Assembly (NCBI RefSeq): GCF_022647505.1
Contig: NZ_CP071409.1
Span: 3,658,001 to 3,722,000, forward strand
Source: [Pantoea] beijingensis
Lineage (GTDB): Bacteria > Pseudomonadota > Gammaproteobacteria > Enterobacterales > Enterobacteriaceae
Direction: 5' to 3'
DNA: 64,000 nucleotides
Positions 45,029 through 54,278 of the stretch are shown in pieces; the first letter of the stretch is position 1; every line of letters starts with the position of its first letter. The notes under the pieces were generated by a model. It made no database searches, was not told where the DNA came from, and was given only the letters and a program-made list of their open reading frames with translations. Position numbers and translations under genes: made by a program.

Positions 45029-46678
45029 TTACTCTTCTTTTTCAACCAGTAATGCTTCTAACAAATCCAAATCATGCGATAACTTCTGCATGGTTTCATT
45101 ACTGATTTTCTGTGTCGCACGCAGATGATACAGTTCGCCCCGCTCGGCCCTCAGGGCGGTCAGACGGAAGCGACGTTCAAGATTTTCAGCAAAGAGTGAG
45201 CGTTCAACATCGTCTTTGCCATCAACACGGCGGCGCAAATTACCCACGACGCGCGCACTCACCTCTTTTAATAATTCCGGGTCAAGATTCTCTTCTGTAT
45301 CCTGCACCAGGCGTTCTTCCATCTTGTACAGGCTTTCAATGGCAACACCGGCCATTATCGCCCGCGCCGACTGTACCTCACGGCGGTTAACCGATTTATC
45401 AATACCCGTAACACCGCGCAACAGGATAGGCAATAAAATCACCCCCACCAGCAATGAAAACAGAATGACGCCCATTGCCAGAAACACCAGTTCATAACGT
45501 GCAGGGAAGTCTTTACCGTCAGTTAACAGCAGCGGAATGGAGAGCACACCCGCTAGCGTTATCGCTCCGCGAACACCCGCAAAAGAGGCGATCAACAATT
45601 CTCTCGTCGAATAGTTTCCGAACTCCATTGGGCGGCTTTTTAGAAAACGCTTGCTAAAACGCTGCATGATCCAGAGCCAGCTAAAACGCACAATCATCAA
45701 TGCTGCGTAGATCAAAACAATGTCAGTAAAAAGCATCCAGAGCTGGACGTTAGGATCGGCATCAGCCTGCGCAATAGACGTTTCCAAAATGCCCGGCAAT
45801 TGTAGTCCCAACATCAGGAACACCATGCCGTTAAACACGAACTCCAGCATTTGCCAGACGCTATTAGCACGTAAACGCATCGCTAACGGTGCCTGACGCA
45901 TAATGCCGGAACGGGTAATCGTCATCCCAGCCGCAACCGCCGCGAGAATACCGGATACACCAAGGTGCTCAGCAATCAGATAGGAGGCGAACGGCAACAG
46001 TAACAGCAGTACCGTTTGTGTGGCAGGATCGTCGCCACTGAGCCGGCTGAAGATACGTAGCGATTTACCAAATAACCAGCAAACGGCAATCCCCGCTAAT
46101 AAACCGCCAATCGCCACTTTCAGAAATTCAATGCTGGCACCCGATACCGTAAACACCATCGTTCCCATCGCTACGGCAACGGCAAACTTGAGCGAAACCA
46201 GACCTGATGCATCATTCATCAGCGCCTCACCCTGCAGTATCGACATGATTTTTTTCGGAATACGCCCTTCACCGACGATACCGGATAAAGCGACGGCATC
46301 AGTCGGCGACAGTACAGCAGCCAGAGCAAAAGCAGCGATTAGCGGAATACCCGGTACGATCCACTCAATAAGGTAACCAATTCCCACTACAGTAATTAAT
46401 ACCAGTACCAGTGCAAGTCCAAGGATTTCTCGCCCGTGATGGAGAAATTCACTGGTCGGTGTTTTCCAGCCGTCGGCAAACAGTAGCGGCGGAATGAACA
46501 GCACTAAAAAAAGTTCCGGGTCGAAATCAACATGTAAGCCAAATGTTGGCCACGCCAGCAATGCACCGGCAGCAATTTGTACCAACGGCAACGGGATCTG
46601 AAATGGGATAATACGCGCGGCGACACCAGAAAGAGAAACAACCAGCGTCATGATAAGTATAGTAAAAAAGATTTCCAT
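45029..46678 (-). CDS. yjcE: Na+/H+ antiporter of the CPA1 family (YjcE/NhaP)
   Basis: A 549-residue antiporter collinear with E. coli YjcE. 'FVLMI'-like helices lead to 'SPTDAVALSGIVGEGRIPKK' and 'GEALMNDASGLVSLKFAVAV', which hold the ion-binding aspartates; a cytoplasmic C-terminal domain of about 130 residues follows. The start at 46678 has AAAGGA and agrees with the E. coli start; the frame continues to 46759 without support. It extrudes Na+ or K+ in exchange for protons. Confidence 0.93.
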   Translation of the reverse strand: MEIFFTILIMTLVVSLSGVAARIIPFQIPLPLVQIAAGALLAWPTFGLHVDFDPELFLVLFIPPLLFADGWKTPTSEFLHHGREILGLALVLVLITVVGIGYLIEWIVPGIPLIAAFALAAVLSPTDAVALSGIVGEGRIPKKIMSILQGEALMNDASGLVSLKFAVAVAMGTMVFTVSGASIEFLKVAIGGLLAGIAVCWLFGKSLRIFSRLSGDDPATQTVLLLLLPFASYLIAEHLGVSGILAAVAAGMTITRSGIMRQAPLAMRLRANSVWQMLEFVFNGMVFLMLGLQLPGILETSIAQADADPNVQLWMLFTDIVLIYAALMIVRFSWLWIMQRFSKRFLKSRPMEFGNYSTRELLIASFAGVRGAITLAGVLSIPLLLTDGKDFPARYELVFLAMGVILFSLLVGVILLPILLRGVTGIDKSVNRREVQSARAIMAGVAIESLYKMEERLVQDTEENLDPELLKEVSARVVGNLRRRVDGKDDVERSLFAENLERRFRLTALRAERGELYHLRATQKISNETMQKLSHDLDLLEALLVEKEE

Positions 46679-46882
46679 GCTGTCCTTTAGCCCCTTCTTC
46701 CGGCAGGCGTGATAAATACGAATACTGAGGTATATATGCCTCGTAAGATAGTAAAACAAAAAAGGTAACCAATTTAAAACAGGATGTGCGATTGAGGATA
46801 ATAGAGACGATTTTTGGCAACAGCAGCGGATTCAGCAAATTATCCGGGGTAAGATAGCCCTCGCCCCGGACAATCCCCCGGT

Positions 46883-48232
46883 TTAAATCGCCCAGCCCCC
46901 CGCATAGAAGGCGACCAGTGCTACCGCAATCACTACCGTTCCGATATTCAGCTTACGCCATTCTCCGGCGAAAACACGGCCAATAACCAATGCGCCAAAG
47001 CCAAGCATGATGCCAGTGACAATATTACAGGTCAGCACGATAAACACCGCTGCCAGTAAACCTGACATCGCATCAACAAAATCAGTAAAGTCGATTTTGG
47101 ATACGTTACTGAGCATCAATAGCCCCACATACATCAATGCGGGCGCCGTTGCATACGCCGGAACAAGATAAGCGAGTGGGGACATAAACAGGATGATCAG
47201 GAATAGCACCCCAACCACCACGGCCGTCAATCCCGTTTTTCCTCCTGCTGCCGTTCCTGCCGCAGATTCGATATAAACAGCTGCAGGCGCGGTACCCACC
47301 AGACTAGCGAAGATACTGCTAACAGAATCGGTTGTAAGCGCCTTGCCTCCGTTAATAATCTGATTATCTTTATCCAGCAGATTGGCCTGTCCGGCAACGG
47401 CACGGATCGTGCCCGTCGCATCAAATACCGCAGTCATCACCAACGCAAGCACACTTGGTAATACAGCAGGTTTCAACGCGCCGAGAATATCCAGGCCAAA
47501 TACCAGCGAGTTCCCCTGCGCATCGCGTAAAGCAGGCATCGCAAACAGACCTTGCCAGGTCACACCTGGATCAAAAATCAATCCGATAATGGAGATCGCA
47601 ATAATCGTTAGCAGGATGCCACCCGGTACACGTAATTTTTCCAGACCGAAAATAGCGGCCAGGCCAATCAGTGCCAGCATTACCTGAAAAGACGCAAAGT
47701 GCCCCAACGCAACGGGTAAGCCAGGCGCCGGATTCTTAACAACCAGACCAATACTGTCCGCCGCGATCAGCAGCAGGAATAAGCCGATTCCAACGCCCGT
47801 ACCATGCGCCACGCCCATTGGGAGGTTACGCAGAATCCAGGCGCGGATCCCTGTTGCGGAGATAACCGTGAACAAAACGCCCATAAGGAATACGGCACCA
47901 AGTGCAACAGGTACGCTAATCTGCTGCCCCAACACCAGGCTAAAAGCGGTAAATGCCGTCAGCGAGATTGCACAACCAATCGCCATTGGCAGATTGGCCC
48001 ACAGGCCCATAATAATTGAGCCAAAAGCCGCCACCAGGCAGGTTGAAACAAAGACAGCGGTAGGCGGAAAACCCGCTTTACCGAGCATTCCCGGCACAAC
48101 AATGACCGAATACACCATCGCCAGGAAGGTCGTAAGGCCAGCCAAAACCTCCTGCCGCACGGTACTGCCCCGTGCAGAGATTTTAAACCAGGCGTCCAGA
48201 GAGCCGCCGGGCTGGCGAGAAGAAGTTGACAT
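46883..48232 (-). CDS. ghxP: Guanine/hypoxanthine permease GhxP
   Basis: A 449-residue NCS2 permease, very close to E. coli YjcD/GhxP: '[20 protein letters not shown]', '[14 protein letters not shown]'-type helix as '[20 protein letters not shown]', and '[19 protein letters not shown]'. It imports guanine and hypoxanthine with protons. Start at 48232 agrees with E. coli, with an AGGGGA site. Two PurR boxes flank its promoter. Confidence 0.95.
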   Translation of the reverse strand: MSTSSRQPGGSLDAWFKISARGSTVRQEVLAGLTTFLAMVYSVIVVPGMLGKAGFPPTAVFVSTCLVAAFGSIIMGLWANLPMAIGCAISLTAFTAFSLVLGQQISVPVALGAVFLMGVLFTVISATGIRAWILRNLPMGVAHGTGVGIGLFLLLIAADSIGLVVKNPAPGLPVALGHFASFQVMLALIGLAAIFGLEKLRVPGGILLTIIAISIIGLIFDPGVTWQGLFAMPALRDAQGNSLVFGLDILGALKPAVLPSVLALVMTAVFDATGTIRAVAGQANLLDKDNQIINGGKALTTDSVSSIFASLVGTAPAAVYIESAAGTAAGGKTGLTAVVVGVLFLIILFMSPLAYLVPAYATAPALMYVGLLMLSNVSKIDFTDFVDAMSGLLAAVFIVLTCNIVTGIMLGFGALVIGRVFAGEWRKLNIGTVVIAVALVAFYAGGWAI

Positions 48233-48356
48233 ACAAAATATCCCCTGAGATTTATTATGATTTATCCGCATACGATGCTGTTGATAACGCGAGGTGACGA
48301 TCTCTTCCCTGATCCAGTCTGAGTTTCACAAGCCCCGGTCGGGCATCACCAGGAAA

Positions 48357-48372
48357 AAGCAAACGATTACCT
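48357..48372. promoter_or_regulatory. PurR box 1 upstream of ghxP
   Basis: AAGCAAACGATTACCT fits the PurR consensus ANGCAANCGNTTNCNT at every fixed position, about 125 bases before ghxP. Confidence 0.85.
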
Positions 48373-48411
48373 CACCGCGTATAAAAGCCGTATAAAAACC
48401 GTGTTTTTAAC

Positions 48412-48427
48412 AGGCAAACGATTATCC
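48412..48427. promoter_or_regulatory. PurR box 2 upstream of ghxP
   Basis: AGGCAAACGATTATCC matches the PurR consensus except for two bases. It lies 55 bases from box 1, with TATA-like sequences between the two. Confidence 0.65.
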
Positions 48428-48514
48428 TGCCTTTATCGCCGCATTTTCAACTGCTGTTTGCATCATAATTGCAGACAAGTTAACGAACGGTGGCGACGCG
48501 CCGTAGCGGGGTAA

Positions 48515-49186
48515 CTACGATCGCGTAGAGAAATTCACTTCTCCGCCTTGCTGTTTGACACGTTGCCACGCGGCCCGCATCTGAATGTTATTCAGCCATG
48601 CCGTTGCATGCGGCATATTTTCCACACCACTTCGTGCAGCAAGTGCCTGAAGAGGAAAACTCATCTGAATATCAGCAATACTGAAGTGCTGCCCGGCAAA
48701 CCAGGGATAAGTTGCCAGATGCTGTTCAATAAACTGCTGATGTATAACAATCTGTTTATTCAGAAAACCTTTCTGTACGCCTTTGCCAAAAGCCGCGCCA
48801 AGGGGGCGGAACAGTAAAGGCACCGGCGATTTCCCCATGCGGCTGAAAATCAACTTCATAACCAGCAGCGGCATTAGCGAACCTTCCGCATAATGTAGCC
48901 AATACCGTGACTGAAATTTTTCCTCTTCATCTGTGAGAGCAAGACGATATTCCGTATCATATTTGCCCTCAAGATACTCCAAAATAGCGCCGGACTCGGC
49001 GATTACGCGATTGCCATCCGTAATGACCGGAGACTTTCCTAATGGATGTACCTGCTTCAAAGACTCCGGTGCCAGTAAAGTCGCTTCGCGCTGATAATGC
49101 TTAATCTGGTAAGGCAGCTCCAGTTCTTCCAGCATCCATAGCACACGCTGGGAGCGAGAATTATTCAGGTGATGAACAGTAATCAT
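48515..49186 (-). CDS. Glutathione S-transferase family protein
   Basis: A 223-residue two-domain GST. The thioredoxin-like domain has 'NSRSQRVLWMLEELELPY', 'GKSPVITDGNRVIAESGAIL' and a helical domain follows from about residue 90 with 'FAGQHFSIADIQMSFPL'. It should use glutathione in detoxification or thiol exchange; its position next to soxR suggests an oxidative-stress role (inference). It is distinct from E. coli genes at this locus, where no GST is present. Confidence 0.9.
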   Translation of the reverse strand: MITVHHLNNSRSQRVLWMLEELELPYQIKHYQREATLLAPESLKQVHPLGKSPVITDGNRVIAESGAILEYLEGKYDTEYRLALTDEEEKFQSRYWLHYAEGSLMPLLVMKLIFSRMGKSPVPLLFRPLGAAFGKGVQKGFLNKQIVIHQQFIEQHLATYPWFAGQHFSIADIQMSFPLQALAARSGVENMPHATAWLNNIQMRAAWQRVKQQGGEVNFSTRS

Positions 49187-49276
49187 GTGCAGCTCCTGTA
49201 CTTAACGGCGAATGATAGTCTGAATAATAGGTCATCCGGCCAAAAAACCGACAACCTGAAGTATGGCAGGTCTATT

Positions 49277-49750
49277 TCAGGATTCATGCCCGATGGTAGG
49301 ATCGAGTAAAATAGCCCCCGTCCCCTGCTGCGATAGACGATCGTTCGGGTTACGTAGCGGACAATCGCTCATTGATAAACAGCCACAACCAATACACCCA
49401 TCCAGGTCATCTCGCAGGCGTGTTAGCGTAGCAATCCGTTTGTCCAACTCGTCACGCCACTGCTGAGTAAGCACAGCCCACGCTTTTACCGAGATCCTTT
49501 TATCCGCCGGCACATACATCAGATTCTCGCTCACCGTCGCCAGTGGAATACCGATACGTTGTGCAATTTTAATAATCGCTACACGCCGCAGCACATCACG
49601 ACTATAGCGCCGCTGGTTACCTGCATTACGCGTACTGGCAATTAAGCCTTTTGATTCATAGAAATGGAGCGCTGAAACTGCCACGCCACTTCGCTTCGCC
49701 ACTTCTCCGGGCGTCAGCACCATCTTTGGATAGCTGCGTTCTTTTTTCAT
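49277..49750 (-). CDS. soxR: Redox-sensitive activator SoxR
   Basis: A 157-residue MerR-family protein. The helix-turn-helix is '[20 protein letters not shown]', and the [2Fe-2S] cysteines are at 119, 122, 124 and 130 in '[12 protein letters not shown]', as in E. coli. On oxidation by redox-cycling compounds it activates soxS. It is divergent from soxS with a perfect sox box between. Confidence 0.97.
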   Translation of the reverse strand: MKKERSYPKMVLTPGEVAKRSGVAVSALHFYESKGLIASTRNAGNQRRYSRDVLRRVAIIKIAQRIGIPLATVSENLMYVPADKRISVKAWAVLTQQWRDELDKRIATLTRLRDDLDGCIGCGCLSMSDCPLRNPNDRLSQQGTGAILLDPTIGHES

Positions 49751-49761
49751 TTGGCTCTTTA

Positions 49762-49779
49762 CCTCAAGTTAACTTGAGG
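49762..49779. promoter_or_regulatory. SoxR binding site in the soxS promoter
   Basis: CCTCAAGTTAACTTGAGG is the perfect 18-base sox box. It sits in a stretched 19-base spacer between TTTACC (-35) and TATACT (-10), the same layout as in E. coli. Confidence 0.95.
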
Positions 49780-49839
49780 AATTATACTCCACCACCAACA
49801 GAACGATGAAATGAAAATCTCATGGGAAAGGATGAGGAC

Positions 49840-50271
49840 ATGATACATAACGAAATTATTCATACTCTGACTGACTGGATTGAACAGAACTTAGATAAAA
49901 CCTTGTCTATCGATGAGGTTGCCGCCAAATCAGGATATTCAAAGTGGCACCTGCAGCGCATGTTTCGTACCGTAACGAAACAAACTTTAGGTGGTTACAT
50001 CCGTGAAAGACGTTTGACGCTGGCCGCAGAGGCGCTTCATAAAACACAGCGGCCGGTATTTGATATCGCCATGCAATATGGATATGACTCACAACAAACT
50101 TTTTCGCGTGTTTTCCGCAAACAGTTCTCACAAACGCCGACGGCTTACCGCCACAGTATGCGCCGCCAGAGCTTACAGCGTCAGCATGTTTACAGTTTCG
50201 ATTGCAGCGAAAACTTTGCCAGCTTTGCTCAACGTACCAACGGTGAGTGCTGTCCGGTGATTAACAGCTAG
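49840..50271 (+). CDS. soxS: AraC/XylS-type superoxide response regulator SoxS, C-terminally extended
   Basis: Residues 1-107 match SoxS with both helix-turn-helix motifs ('SIDEVAAKSGYSKWHLQRMF' and 'FDIAMQYGYDSQQTFSRVFR'). The chain then continues for about 35 residues past the normal end ('RRQSLQRQHVYSFDCSENFA...'), with three cysteines. E. coli SoxS stops at 107 residues. The start at 49840 has AAGGA at proper spacing; an ATG at 49822 is also in frame. It activates sod, zwf, fumC and related genes in oxidative stress. Confidence 0.92.
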   Translation: MIHNEIIHTLTDWIEQNLDKTLSIDEVAAKSGYSKWHLQRMFRTVTKQTLGGYIRERRLTLAAEALHKTQRPVFDIAMQYGYDSQQTFSRVFRKQFSQTPTAYRHSMRRQSLQRQHVYSFDCSENFASFAQRTNGECCPVINS

Positions 50272-50750
50272 CGTTTCGCCTCTGGCAGATTTGGTTTTTC
50301 ATGCAAAACATCGCCGCTTCTGCGCACTTCTCAATGTGTCCCTGCGGCGAGCAATACCATAGCGGTGTAAGGATTGCTCATTCCAAACGATCGAGCGTCT
50401 ATCAACTCGTCATGGTCCGATCCGCAATTCCATTAAGCCAATCTTACATCGGCCCGACAACAGCGCGGAATATCCTCTGTCTCATACCGACTGTCTTGAA
50501 ACCTGAGCCTGGTGAATGATCCGGCTTTATTTACGTTTGATCTGCATTTTGCCCAAGTGGGTTGCAGATATGGCCTGCGCCTTACGGGTGTAAATTTTGT
50601 TCAAATTTTCAAACCCACTGATATAATGTGACGCAAATCACATTATTGACGCTAATGTCCGTAGCCAGGGGGCCATCCTGACACTCCCCCGACGTTTAAT
50701 GGTGATGCCAGTTTTCAGTGTCAGGGTATTTTCATCTGAAGAGGCGATGT
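50272..50750. other. Intergenic region between soxS and yjcB
   Basis: About 480 bases. In E. coli the c-di-GMP phosphodiesterase gene yjcC (pdeC) lies here; no such gene is present. The frame at 50301-50519 has no family features. The region carries a perfect CRP box. Confidence 0.6.
50625..50644. promoter_or_regulatory. CRP binding site upstream of yjcB
   Basis: AATGTGACGCAAATCACATT is a perfect palindrome of the CRP type, 107 bases before the yjcB start. Confidence 0.85.
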
Positions 50751-51032
50751 ATGGGCACCTTGACGGCCAGTGTAGTACTTATGCGTTGGGAGCTGCTGAG
50801 TGCAGTAATGATGTTTTTTGCCAGTACTTTCAAAATTAAGTGCCGCCAGCACCGCCATAATGCGATGGCTTTTATTTTTAGTGGGATCGGCATCGGTATG
50901 TCCTGCTGGTTCGTCACAGGTCTACTCGGCATTACGCTGAACCTCGAAAACGTTAATCACTTTTTTGAGCTAACGAAAAACGCGTTCTTTGATGTCATGG
51001 GCCAGTCTCCTGCCACATGGCCTGTACCATAA
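50751..51032 (+). CDS. yjcB: YjcB family inner-membrane protein
   Basis: A 93-residue protein with two membrane helices, similar to E. coli YjcB ('VVLMRWELLSAVMMFFASTF', 'WFVTGLLGITL'). Function unknown. ATG at 50751 has a GAGG site at good spacing; an earlier frame start at 50718 is less likely. It marks the left edge of the insertion that ends at ssb. Confidence 0.88.
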   Translation: MGTLTASVVLMRWELLSAVMMFFASTFKIKCRQHRHNAMAFIFSGIGIGMSCWFVTGLLGITLNLENVNHFFELTKNAFFDVMGQSPATWPVP

Positions 51033-51077
51033 GAACAATGCCGGCAGTCATAAAACACATCAGCCTGCCGGATTGAA

Positions 51078-52028
51078 TTACACTTTTTTTAGCAGCGCTG
51101 GAATATTTATCTGCGCTTCATCGGTGCCGGATAACGGCAGGGGCGTATGGTCCTGGAGCCACATATCTCCCATTAACCTGTCCAGCCCCCGGTCAAGCCC
51201 GGTAACCAATCCCGCGCCAGGCGTAAACGTCAGCTCGCCGAAATAGACCTGATTTTCGTGGATATACCAATCCACGCGCACATAATCGACATCTGATGCC
51301 AGAACTTTACTTAGCTCAAGAGCCTTAGTTAACGCAGGCAATTGTTCAGAAATATCCAGCCCGGTATCACGAATTTGATGAAAAACATCACACAGATTAT
51401 TCACATAAAAGTTCATCGACAGAGAGGGGTGATCCCGATTATAAATGACCTGTAATACATATAAGAATCCGCCCTCTTTCCGGTTAAACATATGAAATTT
51501 ATAGTCAATGGGCGGTTTTTTCCCATCACCAATATATTTTTCAACCAAAATCCTCGGCTTTATATATCGATAATGAATCTCCCGGGCCTCAACGGAGTAA
51601 TCTTTCTGTAGCCATGTCTTGCAGTGGCTGATAATCCGCTGTTTCTGCAAAAAATCGGGTTCCTCCAGCAGAATATTAACCATATTCGAACCATGATTTG
51701 GCTTAATAACGATGTTTTTCCAACTATTTAACTCAAGCAACGTCGCTGGATCATCAGTTTCGTAAATAAGTGGAATTAGATAGTCTTTACCGATTGTCTT
51801 TTCAATATAATCACGCACCAGATATTTATCTGAAAGCCAGCCATAACGAAGATAGTCTCCATTAATGAACTTACGATACAGCACTTTTTCATTAAAGAGT
51901 ATAGGTCGATGTATATTTGGCAATTTTTTGAATTTATAGAAATAATAAACTTTATCTTGATAAACCCAAGGCATTTTTTTAATGAAGTAATGCAAACTTC
52001 TTTTAATTTCATTTTTAAAATTAAACAT
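51078..52028 (-). CDS. TupA-like ATP-grasp protein
   Basis: A 316-residue protein of the TupA-like ATP-grasp family named from teichuronopeptide synthesis. 'NIVIKPNHGSNMVNILLEE' forms the ATP loop, 'EKYIGDGKKPPIDYKFHMF' and 'RVDWYIHENQVYFGELTFTP' the metal and substrate sites. It would join an amino acid or peptide to a polysaccharide or peptide carrier. It follows a flippase gene by eight bases. Base use is more AT-rich than in the neighbours. Confidence 0.8.
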   Translation of the reverse strand: MFNFKNEIKRSLHYFIKKMPWVYQDKVYYFYKFKKLPNIHRPILFNEKVLYRKFINGDYLRYGWLSDKYLVRDYIEKTIGKDYLIPLIYETDDPATLLELNSWKNIVIKPNHGSNMVNILLEEPDFLQKQRIISHCKTWLQKDYSVEAREIHYRYIKPRILVEKYIGDGKKPPIDYKFHMFNRKEGGFLYVLQVIYNRDHPSLSMNFYVNNLCDVFHQIRDTGLDISEQLPALTKALELSKVLASDVDYVRVDWYIHENQVYFGELTFTPGAGLVTGLDRGLDRLMGDMWLQDHTPLPLSGTDEAQINIPALLKKV

Positions 52029-52036
52029 ACTTCACC

Positions 52037-53293
52037 TCATTTGTAAGTTTTGTAGTTAATTGAGGAAACGTGTATCTGTTTTATAACACCGTTTTTGAAA
52101 AAATAATTCATAACGGTCAGAGATAATAGCTCAGTGATAAAAACACTCCATGCAGCACCCATTAAACCAAACTGCTTGATTAATATCCATGAAGCGGGAA
52201 GGCTTATTATCATCAGACAAACTATTTTAATCAGAAGATAATTAAATCCTCCTTCCTTGACCATGTAACGATAAGCAACGGTGCCCATTGCAGAAAAGCA
52301 GGTAGCAATAGAGAGCACCGTTATAATTTTCCCTGATTGTAAGTAGTCATTTCCGTATAAAGTCACCACGATCTTTTCACCAAAAGCCATAATAATAAGT
52401 AACATAAAGAGTGAAACAGCCATAACATAGCCATGTAACCTGGCAGCAAGCTTCACCGCGACATCAGAGCGTTCTCTGAAGATTTCAGAGAAACTGGATG
52501 TAATAATCGCAATGGGGATGAATATCCATGATGCTGAGATAGTGTTTGCTGCGGTAAACAGTCCCAGATCGTGAGCCGAACCCACACCAACCAAAAAGAA
52601 TTGCGCTGTTTTTACCTGTATTGAAATAAATATACTGGAAAGCGCCAGAGGCAAACCAGCATAAAGTAAATAACGAAAATATTTATTCTTGTTATGTACA
52701 GCAGGCCTGTCATCATGATTCGACTGATAAAAAAGATAACGCTTAATCAAGTATGGGAATAATGCCACAGAAATAATTGGCAATATCAGCCATGCCGGAC
52801 TTATTTTAAACCAGGCAATGGAAAAACTCATAGTGAAACCAATGACCATCCCTGTAGCATTAGCCAGTGTATTACGTCGTGACTCCAGGCACGCATTGTT
52901 ATAAACACTAAAGGTATCCTGGGTAATGAATAATGCCGAGAAAAATGATGCCAGAGCAAACGCAAAAAAATTCTGAGACATCATAAACCAAACATAACCC
53001 AACACGGGAAAAGAAAGGAGCAACAGCACTGCCATACGCATTTCTTTCGCAATGGTCATCAAACGGATACCTTTCTGTGTACTTTTACTGATGCGTTTAA
53101 ACAAGATAGTTTCAGTACCAAAAATGGCTGCGGTTTGGACCACCGAAAAAAGTGAAGCTGAAAACGCCATTTGCCCAAATATTACAGGGCCAAAAGATTT
53201 CGCTACATAAGATGTCACGAAAATGACGCCAAAAACAGAAACGATTTTTTCAGACATCATCCAGATTGCATTTGATATTACACGATATTTCAT
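52037..53293 (-). CDS. Oligosaccharide flippase (Wzx-like)
   Basis: A 418-residue membrane protein with about 12-14 helices of the polysaccharide-export MOP type ('FVTSYVAKSFGPVIFGQMAF', 'AGLPLALSSIFISIQVKTAQ'). It would move lipid-linked sugar units across the inner membrane. AAGGA site before the ATG. Together with the TupA-like gene it forms a two-gene operon with no glycosyltransferase or polymerase nearby. AT-rich, so probably acquired. Confidence 0.8.
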   Translation of the reverse strand: MKYRVISNAIWMMSEKIVSVFGVIFVTSYVAKSFGPVIFGQMAFSASLFSVVQTAAIFGTETILFKRISKSTQKGIRLMTIAKEMRMAVLLLLSFPVLGYVWFMMSQNFFAFALASFFSALFITQDTFSVYNNACLESRRNTLANATGMVIGFTMSFSIAWFKISPAWLILPIISVALFPYLIKRYLFYQSNHDDRPAVHNKNKYFRYLLYAGLPLALSSIFISIQVKTAQFFLVGVGSAHDLGLFTAANTISASWIFIPIAIITSSFSEIFRERSDVAVKLAARLHGYVMAVSLFMLLIIMAFGEKIVVTLYGNDYLQSGKIITVLSIATCFSAMGTVAYRYMVKEGGFNYLLIKIVCLMIISLPASWILIKQFGLMGAAWSVFITELLSLTVMNYFFKNGVIKQIHVSSINYKTYK

Positions 53294-53876
53294 TGAGAAA
53301 TCCTTGATTTTCCCGATCTTTCACTATTCAACACATCCATGTACACCACCGATAAATTACGCGAACTGTTCCGACCTGCAGACACACTCTCTGTTCTAAA
53401 TTCGGGAGTAATATTATTATTTATTAATATTTTGAATTTTTTACCTCATTTATTCTCTATAAATACCATCTTTCTCAATATCACTGTGGCACGGCTAAAT
53501 CTGTAAAAAATGACGAGCTTCACATAAAATCGTGATGTAGAGAACGAGAACATTGATGAGATCGATTTCATTGCTGAAAAGTAGATCCTTCTCACCAGGA
53601 TAAAAATGTAATCAAATAGAACAGTAGTTCTTTGGCATAGTTTGCACTGGCATGAGACGAATCTATATCAAAAAAAACCATATCGAAAGTCATCGCATCT
53701 CGATATCAATAAAATAAGACAAATCCCATGATGCTATTTATAAAATATAATTTAACTTAAGCCATGCAGTTAAAATCGCGCACTTAAAAATACCGCAATA
53801 ATATCTCGCATTATTAGTACCAATTATTATTGCGGTTATTCTCATCTACAAATAGTTTAGAAAGGAACAGATAATC
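53294..53876. other. AT-rich intergenic region
   Basis: About 580 bases between the flippase start and the transposase-derived gene. No gene was found. A 12-bp inverted repeat at 53792-53836 stands 41 bases before the second gene. Confidence 0.55.
53792..53836. promoter_or_regulatory. 12-bp inverted repeat before the transposase-derived gene
   Basis: ACCGCAATAATA and TATTATTGCGGT are exact complements around 21 bases. It may be an operator of the adjacent DNA-binding protein or a hairpin. Confidence 0.5.
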
Positions 53877-54278
53877 ATGAGAAAGTCACGATATAGCGAG
53901 CAGCAAATCACCAGCGCTATTAAAGCTTCCGAATGTGGAGCAAAGGTAAAAGAAATTTGTGATGAACTGGGCATTTCGGAGGCGACATTTTACAGCTGGA
54001 AAAAAAAATATGCAGGTTTATCCTCTGAAGAAGGCAGAAAAATCAAATGTTTAGAAGATAAACTTCAATCAATGACACGTGAACTACAGGCTATCAGTTC
54101 AGACAGGGATATGCTGCAAAGCATACTCAAGAATTTTTTCACAACAAATGACAAACGTCAGGCAGTTAATTTTCTTCAGGATACCTATGGGATCGGCACG
54201 CGGAGAAGCTGCCGTCTGCTTGATATCAGCCGCAGCGTCTATCATTATCCCTATCAATATGATCATAGTCAGGGATGA
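53877..54278 (+). CDS. Transposase-derived HTH protein (IS3-type OrfA with OrfB fragment)
   Basis: A 133-residue protein. Residues 1-88 are an IS3/IS407-type OrfA ('RYSEQQITSAIKASECGAKV', helix-turn-helix, then a leucine-zipper-like stretch). Residues 90-130 resemble the start of OrfB ('QAVNFLQDTYGIGTRRSCRL'), but in the same frame and cut off before the catalytic DDE domain. AAGGAA site before the ATG. No terminal repeats of an intact element are seen. It may be a decayed insertion sequence or a domesticated DNA-binding protein. Confidence 0.75.
   Translation: MRKSRYSEQQITSAIKASECGAKVKEICDELGISEATFYSWKKKYAGLSSEEGRKIKCLEDKLQSMTRELQAISSDRDMLQSILKNFFTTNDKRQAVNFLQDTYGIGTRRSCRLLDISRSVYHYPYQYDHSQG

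Noticed and set aside
44752-45105. Open frame of 117 codons between the protease-like gene and nhaP
   Set aside because: Overlaps the 3' end of nhaP and its terminator, has no ribosome site and shows no family features.
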